A DNA stretch of 17,843 nt, taken from Treponema sp. UBA937. GTDB lineage: Bacteria; Spirochaetota; Spirochaetia; Treponematales; Breznakiellaceae. Of this stretch, positions 1-7,300 are shown in pieces. A program made the position numbers and the translations under genes. The stretch spans positions 1-17,843 of the forward strand of contig DBDH01000062.1 in assembly GCA_002293455.1 (NCBI GenBank), given 5' to 3'. Under the pieces are notes generated by a model, which had not been told where the DNA came from, made no database searches, and worked only from the letters and a program-made list of their open reading frames with translations. Position 1 is the stretch's first letter; every line of letters begins with the position of its first letter.

Positions 1-3000
1 TCTCCCCGATAGACGCGGGCCTCTTGCCAAAAGCAGGCGACCTCTATGCCTTCGGAGAGCGAGGCATGGAAGCCCTCGACCTTGTCATCACCGACATACA
101 GCCGGGTTCCGATCTCTCGGCAGCCATTACCTGTGTAGAATACAGCCCCATCATGTTCGGCGTAGATAACCCCGGTTTTGTACTTCCGGACTTTGAAAAC
201 AAAATCACCCCGGTCTCCGGCGCCGTCGATTCCGGCATCGTTACCCCCGATGACTGGAAGTTTTTTGTTACTTACCATGACGGGGAAGACGAACCGGAGA
301 AACCAACCGGGGAGGGAGATACCAACGGATGGCATCATGTACAGACTCCGCTCTCCGTCTGGCAGTCAAGCAAGACAGCGGCCTCTGTAACAGACGGAAC
401 GTGGAGCGCGCCCGTTAGGCTCAAAGGAGAATCCGGAAAAACTACCGACTACCGCTTTGCAAAGAGCGCCAATAAAGACACAGCCCCGGCAATCTCCGTT
501 AATACCGATAATCCCGGAAGCAATTGGATGGACACTCCGCCGTCCCTTGCCGATACCGACTACCTCTGGATGACCGAATCAACGTGGCAAGGTACCGTCA
601 GAACCACATCGTGGTCTTCCCCGGTAAGACTATCCGGACCAGTCGGAAAAGACGGCCAGCCCGGCGCCGCCGGGAATTACTACGAAACGATATACATCCG
701 CGCCGCGTCCCGGCCCGCCACTCCTTCCGGCAACGCCCCGTCGGGCTGGACAACAGACCCCTCAAGCTCAAGCGGGACGAATCCGCTGTGGATGTCCCGC
801 GGCATAAAGAACGCCGCCGGTACCTTACAGGGCGCGTGGAGCTTACCGGTAAAAATAGACGGCACAGGGATTCTGTCGATTACCTACAAGTTCCGCACAA
901 CCACCAGTGCCACAGCTCCGACTCAGGCATGGACGAATACCGGCTGGCTCACCGCAATGCCCGCTATGAGCGCGACAAATAAGTACCTCTGGTTTATCGA
1001 GCGGATTGCCTACACTGACGGAACAAACAAAGACACCATCGGCCTACAAGCCGTCTTCGGCAATACCGGCGCAACCGGCAACTATTACGAAACGATATAT
1101 ATGCGTGCCGCATCCCGTCCCGACACTCCCGCCGGCAACGCCCCCTCTGGATGGACGACAGACCCCTCAAGCTCAAGCGGGATGAATCCGCTGTGGATGT
1201 CCCGCGGAGTCAAGAACGCCGCCGGTACCTTGCAGGGCGCGTGGAGCGTACCGGTCCAGATTTCCGGAGAGAACGGAAATGATGGTATTGGGATTGATGC
1301 TATTCCGCGGGATGCCTGGGCATATTGGTCCGGAGACGATCTGCCGGAGATTCCGGACGGTGCCGCAAAAAGTAAATACGGAAGAGCGTCGGAAATCCCC
1401 TGGGCGAACTATTGGGTTAACGCGTCAGTAGGAACCGTTGCAATTGAAAATAATATTTTGCATTATACTTCTTTAAATACCGGAGGAGATGATTTTGTAG
1501 AGATTCTGAGGGCAAGCGCGGCGATAGATGATATAATCGTAATCCGGTGGAAAGCTCCCAAAGGCATTGGATCACTGAGGATATACCAAGCAGCGCTTAT
1601 AAGCGGCACATATATCCCGACCGGCGATTGGCAAGTAACGGCTTTTAAAATGACTACCGCAAGATCGAGCGTTGTCATTGACTCGTTTAGCTCAATGACC
1701 GGGTTTTTTGTTTCTGATTATTATCATGGTAATGCAAAATATGCTAATCCAATAATCGATAATACAGGAAACAATCGTCACGCGTATATTGATAATGGTA
1801 TACTATCAGTGAATGGTCCCGGTAGAAGAAAAGCGCTTAAATTTCTTGGTACCGGCGGGGCGATTAAAAAATTGCCTAACGATTTTTTCCCTTCCTATGG
1901 TGATTTTACGATAGCTTTTTGGGTACACAAAGAGAGAAGAACAGAATCCCAATATATCATATCTAATGCAAACCCCGGCGGAGGAATCGGTATATACGCC
2001 GCAACCGGCGGCACCATCGCTCTGGTATACTACATAGGAGAAGAACCGTCATATTTTACAACATTAGGTACTGTTACTGATAATATTTGGCATCATATCA
2101 TTTTAAAATACGAAGCAGCAAAAAAAACATTTTCTTTTAAAGTTGACGGGGAGCATAACAGGTCCCTTACATTATCAACTGATATTTTATGGAATGAGAA
2201 TATCCCTCTGGTAATAGGAGGTGATGCTGCTACGAATGGAATAAGCGTAACGAGAAGACTTTTCGGCATGATCGCTGACTTATCCATTTTCGCCCGCCTC
2301 ACGACAGATGCCGAAGATTACGCCCTGTATGAAACATCTCTCCCAAAACACTACACCTTAGCGGATTGGCTCATTGACAAGAACAACCCCGCGGGCGTTT
2401 ACGAAGGAAAGTATATTGGAAAAACAAACACAGTGCCAGTTGGGAATATCGTAACCAGGCAATTAACACCAACAGTTACAGACCAGTATGCCGCGATGCC
2501 TAAAGATTGGATCGCTTACGTCGGGACCGGCAGCGGGTGGGAAGCCGGATGCTGCTATTGGTGGGATGGCACCCGGTGGATTAAGCTTGATCCGGTATCA
2601 AGCGATACAAGCGCGCAATATATGGCTGCCTTTGCCGATCTTGTCGGAGGAGCCCCTAGAGGGAGATTTTCTTTGCTCATGGTTCAAAAGATTATCGCAT
2701 ACGACGCGATAATAGAAAGAGTGCAGACTGGCAACATAATACTTACAGGCGGAGGCGCAATTCAAAGTGAAAATTTTTCTGAAAAAGAAGGCTTTAGAAT
2801 TGATTCTTATGGGAATGTAATATTTAATAATGGAGAATTTAATAACATAAAAATAAAGGAAAATACGCTCTTTTTAGGAACGATTCAGTCTGGGCCTGTC
2901 TATATTTCTAATGAAACAACCTCTCCCGTTCCACCGAAGACGTGGAATATCGGTATTAGAATTCGTACTGTATACTACGATCTAAAAGGATCAGGTACTG

Positions 3001-3311
3001 ATAGGACAATTCCATTTGCTCAAGGTACCTACGGAACAAAAAGCGGGATTATTTCTGTAACGCTGGAATCACTTTATGCTAATAATTATGGAAGCGTCTC
3101 TGTTACATTGAATTTTGCTGACGGGTCAAGAACAAGATTATTTGATGCTGACGGCGGCGGAGTGATGCCACAAAATTTAATAATGATTTTATCTTTAGGC
3201 GGAAGTATAAGCGGAAAAATCTTCCGTATAGAATCAATCCCATTGGGTGGAGATGGACTTCCTAATGGGACAGTATATAAAAATATAGAAGGTCAGTTAT
3301 TTATTAAGTAA
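1..3311 (+). CDS. Prophage tail-tip / host-specificity (gpJ-like) protein with LamG-type lectin domain, 5' partial
   Basis: Structural protein of a siphophage-type tail tip, presumed to contact the host surface. The reading frame is open from the window edge (first whole codon at 3), so the TTG at 24 is not a start. The N-terminal part (about 3-280) resembles the end of the conserved baseplate-hub portion of J proteins. About 340-1280 is a series of Trp-rich modules each ending in a pattern like WSxPV(R/K/Q)(L/I)xG plus a Gly-rich, collagen-like linker. About 1690-2330 reads as a LamG/concanavalin A-like sandwich (FTIAFWV, IWHHIILKY, FKVDG and LFGMIADLSIFARL patterns). About 2600-2870 has the 'GFRID..GNVIFNNGEFNNI' signature common near the end of J-type fibres, followed by a beta-rich tip. 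It ends in TAA at 3309 and converges on a lipoprotein gene 6 nt away. Base composition falls after about 1430, suggesting module exchange. The J-like assignment is family knowledge; the receptor is unknown. Confidence 0.8.
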   Translation, partial: SPIDAGLLPKAGDLYAFGERGMEALDLVITDIQPGSDLSAAITCVEYSPIMFGVDNPGFVLPDFENKITPVSGAVDSGIVTPDDWKFFVTYHDGEDEPEKPTGEGDTNGWHHVQTPLSVWQSSKTAASVTDGTWSAPVRLKGESGKTTDYRFAKSANKDTAPAISVNTDNPGSNWMDTPPSLADTDYLWMTESTWQGTVRTTSWSSPVRLSGPVGKDGQPGAAGNYYETIYIRAASRPATPSGNAPSGWTTDPSSSSGTNPLWMSRGIKNAAGTLQGAWSLPVKIDGTGILSITYKFRTTTSATAPTQAWTNTGWLTAMPAMSATNKYLWFIERIAYTDGTNKDTIGLQAVFGNTGATGNYYETIYMRAASRPDTPAGNAPSGWTTDPSSSSGMNPLWMSRGVKNAAGTLQGAWSVPVQISGENGNDGIGIDAIPRDAWAYWSGDDLPEIPDGAAKSKYGRASEIPWANYWVNASVGTVAIENNILHYTSLNTGGDDFVEILRASAAIDDIIVIRWKAPKGIGSLRIYQAALISGTYIPTGDWQVTAFKMTTARSSVVIDSFSSMTGFFVSDYYHGNAKYANPIIDNTGNNRHAYIDNGILSVNGPGRRKALKFLGTGGAIKKLPNDFFPSYGDFTIAFWVHKERRTESQYIISNANPGGGIGIYAATGGTIALVYYIGEEPSYFTTLGTVTDNIWHHIILKYEAAKKTFSFKVDGEHNRSLTLSTDILWNENIPLVIGGDAATNGISVTRRLFGMIADLSIFARLTTDAEDYALYETSLPKHYTLADWLIDKNNPAGVYEGKYIGKTNTVPVGNIVTRQLTPTVTDQYAAMPKDWIAYVGTGSGWEAGCCYWWDGTRWIKLDPVSSDTSAQYMAAFADLVGGAPRGRFSLLMVQKIIAYDAIIERVQTGNIILTGGGAIQSENFSEKEGFRIDSYGNVIFNNGEFNNIKIKENTLFLGTIQSGPVYISNETTSPVPPKTWNIGIRIRTVYYDLKGSGTDRTIPFAQGTYGTKSGIISVTLESLYANNYGSVSVTLNFADGSRTRLFDADGGGVMPQNLIMILSLGGSISGKIFRIESIPLGGDGLPNGTVYKNIEGQLFIK
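672..857 (+). repeat. 62-residue tail-fibre module, copy 1
   Basis: First copy of an in-frame repeat in the tail-tip gene, beginning GNYYETIY and ending WSLPVKI. It matches the second copy at 55 of 62 residues and is also very similar in DNA, so the duplication is recent or kept alike by gene conversion. A degenerate related module lies between the two copies. Confidence 0.9.
1077..1262 (+). repeat. 62-residue tail-fibre module, copy 2
   Basis: Second copy of the module, starting 405 bp (135 codons) after the first. Differences are seven substitutions (I/M, A/D, S/A, T/M, I/V, L/V, K/Q), with no indel. It ends WSVPVQI and runs into a Gly/Asn linker that marks the end of the repetitive region. 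Confidence 0.9.
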
Positions 3312-3325
3312 GATGATTTATCTTA
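3309..3325. terminator. Weak convergent stem-loop over both stop codons
   Basis: TAAGAT and ATCTTA form a 6-bp stem with a 5-nt loop. The structure covers the stop codons of the tail gene and the opposing lipoprotein gene, where a bidirectional terminator would be expected. The stem is short and AT-rich with no clear T tract, so function is uncertain. Confidence 0.2.
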
Positions 3326-3809
3326 TAATCAGAGACATCACATTACCGTTAACTTCCCAGTCAAAAATAACATCATAGTTTGATGTTGTTGAGAAGTTTG
3401 GATTCTTTGTATATATAATAGCAGAACCCTCTGAGTTGGCATTAAGAGATAATGTCTTTGAACCACCATTGTCTATATAATTGTCAGCCATAATAGGAAT
3501 TCCACTTGGTAAACTATTTATAACGTTTAAAGTAAGCGGAGTTGCATCGGTAAATATATACTGGTCATCGACTCTCTCCATCTTCAAACTTGCGATGTCG
3601 TTTTGATCAACAATGTTTGAAGGCATTTGTGTATGAGCTGCAACTTCATAGGTTTTGAAGTCCAATGGTGCAAGTGTGGTATGTAAACCATCGTAAGAAT
3701 AAGAAACATTTTTTGATGAGTTGTTTTTTACTACAACTGAGTAGTATCTCGTTTCACAACTCACAACAATCAATCCAACAACTACAATGAATAGAGTTAA
3801 TTTTTTCAA
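3318..3809 (-). CDS. Small putative lipoprotein, 163 aa, unknown function
   Basis: Predicted exported lipoprotein. The N-terminus is Lys-Lys followed by a hydrophobic stretch ending in VVSC, with the lipidated Cys at residue 18. The mature part begins CETRYYSVVVKNNSS and is rich in beta-forming and small polar residues, with no further membrane segment and no family I recognise. I chose the TTG at 3809 because AAGGAG lies 7 nt upstream; the in-frame ATG at 3848 falls upstream of the -10 box and cannot be in the transcript. The gene has its own promoter and converges with the prophage tail-tip gene, with 6 nt between the two stops. This placement resembles lysogenic-conversion passenger genes near phage receptor-binding genes; that role is inference. 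Confidence 0.75.
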   Translation of the reverse strand: MKKLTLFIVVVGLIVVSCETRYYSVVVKNNSSKNVSYSYDGLHTTLAPLDFKTYEVAAHTQMPSNIVDQNDIASLKMERVDDQYIFTDATPLTLNVINSLPSGIPIMADNYIDNGGSKTLSLNANSEGSAIIYTKNPNFSTTSNYDVIFDWEVNGNVMSLIIR

Positions 3810-3816
3810 TTTACTA

Positions 3817-3822
3817 CTCCTT
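3817..3822 (-). promoter_or_regulatory. Ribosome binding site deciding the TTG start
   Basis: AAGGAG on the minus strand, 7 nt before the TTG at 3809. It fixes the start of the 163-aa lipoprotein and excludes the longer ATG reading. Confidence 0.75.
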
Positions 3823-3829
3823 TTTTGAT

Positions 3830-3858
3830 AGTATAAATCTAACGCCATAAACTGTCAA
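3830..3858 (-). promoter_or_regulatory. Sigma70-type promoter of the small lipoprotein
   Basis: Minus strand TTGACA (3853-3858), 17-nt spacer, TATACT (3830-3835). The -35 is a perfect consensus and the -10 matches five of six. Transcription would start close to 3823, giving a very short leader that contains only the ribosome binding site. Confidence 0.75.
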
Positions 3859-4121
3859 CGGAATCTGAATCACTTGACATATTCAATGGCATACGAAAAC
3901 CAAACAGGATAGAGCCGAGAGTACAGTTAACTTATAAAAATCAAGGAAAGAGATTAAGGTTTTTCTGCACGCTAAGACCCTATAAAACACAGTAAAACAC
4001 GCCAAAATTTGCCGTTTTTGCCAAACTAAATGATAATTTTTGCCAAAGTTGAGGGGCGGTTACAGCAAAGCAAAGGCAACGCGAGAGTGACCGACACCGA
4101 AAAGCCCTATGGCAACACTGA
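3859..4121. other. Intergenic region, AT-rich, no gene recognised
   Basis: I see no convincing coding region. The part around 3980-4047 has short direct repeats: TAAAACAC twice at 10-nt spacing, and TTTTTGCCAAA at 4015-4025 and 4037-4047 with a 22-nt period. The motif at 4087-4105 is an imperfect copy of one inside the neighbouring hairpin cluster. Confidence 0.5.
4087..4105 (+). repeat. Imperfect direct repeat, copy 1
   Basis: GTGACCGACACCGAAAAGC matches the segment at 4309-4327 at 16 of 19 positions. Only the second copy keeps the downstream arm that makes a hairpin. This suggests a decayed second copy of the same element. Confidence 0.5.
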
Positions 4122-4181
4122 TTAAATACCCCAAAAGAAGATAGAATAAAAACAGAGAGGTTTTCCATTTTCAACTAGATC

Positions 4182-4339
4182 AAACAATACTTCCGTACCC
4201 TTGCGGAAGTATTGTTTAGAGACGGGTTGCGGTTGCCCTGCAAAGCGCAAGGCTCTTTTGAACGGTTTCCTGGTTTCACCTAACAACGAAAGCCTCAACG
4301 GACCTTTCGTGACAAACACCCAAAAGCGGTGTCTGTCAC
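4182..4339. repeat. Cluster of four hairpins: candidate palindromic element or structured RNA
   Basis: Four stems follow each other in 158 nt. (1) 4182-4195 / 4204-4217: perfect 14-bp inverted repeat AAACAATACTTCCG with an 8-nt loop. (2) 4227-4236 / 4240-4250: TTGCG-TTGC against GCAA-CGCAA with a small internal loop. (3) 4286-4292 / 4304-4310: ACGAAAG / CTTTCGT, 11-nt loop. (4) 4309-4320 / 4328-4339: GTGACA-ACACC against GGTGT-TGTCAC with one mismatch and a 7-nt loop; its first two bases overlap stem 3. No T tract follows the stems, so it is not an ordinary terminator. A minus-strand frame (4122-4367) stays open through all four, but its ATG has no ribosome binding site. It lies just downstream of the giant-lipoprotein operon and could shape the 3' end of that transcript. 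Confidence 0.55.
4309..4327 (+). repeat. Imperfect direct repeat, copy 2
   Basis: GTGACAAACACCCAAAAGC, the partner of 4087-4105. It forms the left arm and loop of the fourth hairpin in the cluster. Confidence 0.5.
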
Positions 4340-4375
4340 AGAATACATGCCAATCGGGGTTCTTCATTACCGTTG

Positions 4376-7300
4376 CTAATACCGCTTTCCGGTAAAGGCC
4401 GGGAAAGAATAAGTACCTGTAGGTGAACCGGGTACATTACTATTTGTGGCAAGACTTACGCTTCCGCCGGGATACAGAGGATACTTATCCTGCTGGAATG
4501 ACCATGTATCCTTACTCCATGACCATTCTAATGGACCGTTTGCAGCTTCCTCAACAGTAGTAGTGGTTCCCGCAATAAAATGGAAATATGCTTTAGCGTT
4601 TACCTCCCAGGAAATCCAATACCATGTACTACCGTTCGCGGTCATTAACCGTATACCGTCATAGTCATTTTCATCCCATGACAAGGGGAATCCCGGAGTC
4701 AGACTATCGCCATTTTTACTGTCCCCGCCGCGGAGCCAAAGCTGAGTTGTTTTCCCCGTAGGATTGGCAGGCAAAGGAGGATTTACAAACTGGATAACCG
4801 AACGGGCGGCAACTTCATAGGCATCCTCACTGCTTCCGGCAACACGGGCACGGATAGCGCAGAGATAGCCATTGTAATCCGTGTTTTGCAGATTATTAAT
4901 AATATCGAGGCTAGGATTACTACCAGTATTATTACCAGTATAAGATGTATCTGCTGATGTAGGCACAGTAACAGTAGGCGCTGTTGGAGGAGAGTTAAAG
5001 GTTGTAACCGCCGGTGTACTAGTAAATCCGCTAGCATACGTAATTGTAACACCCGGAGTTTGGCAGTCAATTTTGAATTGGGCATTACGGGGCTGATCGG
5101 CTCTTACCGGAGTCCCGGCAGTTATACTCCCCCTCTCCTTCTGCACTCGAATAAATGGTCTATTTACACCGGAAGGTTTCACCGTTGTACTTGTACCATT
5201 TTTCGCTATAACAGGATTATTCTGATCATCTCGTACCAAGCCTTCGTCAAAGGTTAGGGCATAGTTTACCCCTTTCACGTTAAAGGCATAATTGCCGCTG
5301 AGCGTTACTTCAAGGGAATTATTATTTACCCTAACCGCGCCGGCAGTAACCGGAATAATAACCTTGTCGGCGTTTCGCTCTTTAAGAACGTCGGTCACCT
5401 TTTCTGTATTATCAATGTCATTGGAACCATCAGTATTATAGGCATAATTCAAAATGTATTTTTCCGTAAGGTCAGCAACTCCGGCCGCGTCAGTACCATT
5501 GGTTCCTACAGTATAATAATCGCCAAGCACAGAGGCGCCGCCGAAGCGGTTGTATTCATCTTTGGTCAAAACCGCGGGAGCAAGGTAATCGTCTTGCTGA
5601 GTAAGGGTAATAGAGCCGCTTCCTTTGTAAATCTTTTTGCTGAAATTGAGGGTAAGAGTGTCTCCTAATAACACTGCCCCGTTAAATTCAGGCTTAGTAG
5701 TATCTATGGTAATGCGGGTATAATCACTCAAACTGTTTTCGCTGCCGTCTTTGCCGTCAGTCCGAAGTTCTGTAGTCACAGTCTTCCCGTCCGCCGCTGT
5801 CAGTGTAACACCGGCAAGGTCAATACTAGTAATTTCCAGTGGGTCCACATCGTCACCGGCAACTATTTGATAGTTAAACTTGAGCGTACTTGTATTGTTG
5901 CGGTTAGTTCCATCAAATGAAGCGACAGCAGTATTATTTCCGGCATTCAGGTTCAATTCAGGATCGCCTGTTACAGTAATCGTTTTACTCAAATTAAGAA
6001 TGATATTAATTTTATCGCTTGTCTTGTACGTTCCCGACGGAGAACTTCCGCTGAAACTGCGCAGCAGGGGAATGTTCTCTTCAATGGTAATCGTTACCGG
6101 AGTAGTGTTATCAGAAACATTCCCCGCAAGATCGGTTTGCTGCGCTCTTATAGTATAGCTTCCAACGTTTTGAATAGTTACTTCACCGGTGTACGGATGC
6201 CAACTACCGTTAATACTGTATTCCACCAACGCGTTGGTTTCCCCGCCGCTAACCGTAAAACTCTGGGCTTCCTTAAAGGTTCCGCCCGCGTGGCTCAATA
6301 TCGGCGGATTAGGCTTTGTAGTATCTATGATAATTGTTTTCCCTTCTGTTCCATCCGCGATATTCCCTCCCGCGGGGATTGAGAAAACGGTCAAGCCGTT
6401 TCCCGCCTCATCGGTAATGGACGCGCCGCTGTTCAGAGTTAATTCGGTAACGGACAACTTGGGTGTATTGTGACCGTCGGCGGCCTTATAGGTAAACAGC
6501 AGGAAGTTCTGACCGCTTACGTTCTGATTCAAAACATCTGTTTTTCCGTCCGTGGCGGAGCCGGCTAAATCATCCAAACCTAATTGAGCGCCGCCGGTTC
6601 CTCTGTTAAAAACAATATTTTCATCAAAGTACAAGCGCAGATTAATAGTGCTGCCCGCTCTGTAATAACCGGCATCATTCATAGATTCTACACGGGTTAT
6701 AGCGGGGGGCGTTGTATCGATTTTTATCTTTTTGGTATCACTAAGGTATTTCCCGGCAGGAATATTCATATCCGCTTCTCCGCCGCCTTCCCATGTACCG
6801 CTGCCAAACACAATACCGGTAACGTTAAGCGATGGCGTATCATCTCCTTCCTCAACGGTGTAGGTAAATTTGTGCCGCATGGTACCATCGCCGTCTGTAC
6901 GATACGCGGTTCCCTCATTATTCAGGGTAAGATACGGAATATCAGAGCCGGTGTATGCTACCTCTTTGTTAAACTCATAATATATGTTAATCACCTTGCC
7001 TGCGTTATACGCGCCGTCACTGGCATCACTAGTAACAAACCTCAGTTTGGGTTCATTGGTATTTATTATCGCGGAAAAAGAAGTCCGTGCTATATTATTG
7101 CCAATGTCAAGCAATTCAGCCGTAATATCTCCTGAGCCTTCGCCCTGATATGATATTGGCCCCGCTTCCCATGTACCACTTGAACCGTCATATTTAAACG
7201 CGGCATTATTAACAGATACACCATTCCATGACACTGTAAAGGGTCCCGCCTTATCTGCGGTTCCCCAAGCGGCAGCGGAATCATCATTCCATTTTCCGGA

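Noticed and set aside
24..26. TTG as the start of the tail-tip gene
   Set aside because: The frame is open to the first codon of the window and the upstream residues fit the protein, so the gene is simply cut by the window edge.
3810..3848. ATG at 3848 as start of the small lipoprotein
   Set aside because: It lies between the -35 and -10 of the promoter, while TTG at 3809 has an ideal ribosome binding site and leads straight into the signal peptide.
4182..4339. Integron attC site
   Set aside because: One RYYYAAC-like core (ACCTAAC near 4278) is present, but no matching GTTRRRY partner is found at the other end of a palindrome.
4182..4339. CRISPR array
   Set aside because: The stems differ in sequence and are not separated by regular spacers.
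4380..4394. TACCG / CGGTA stem as operon terminator
   Set aside because: Only 5 bp, located inside the last codons of the gene, with no T tract.
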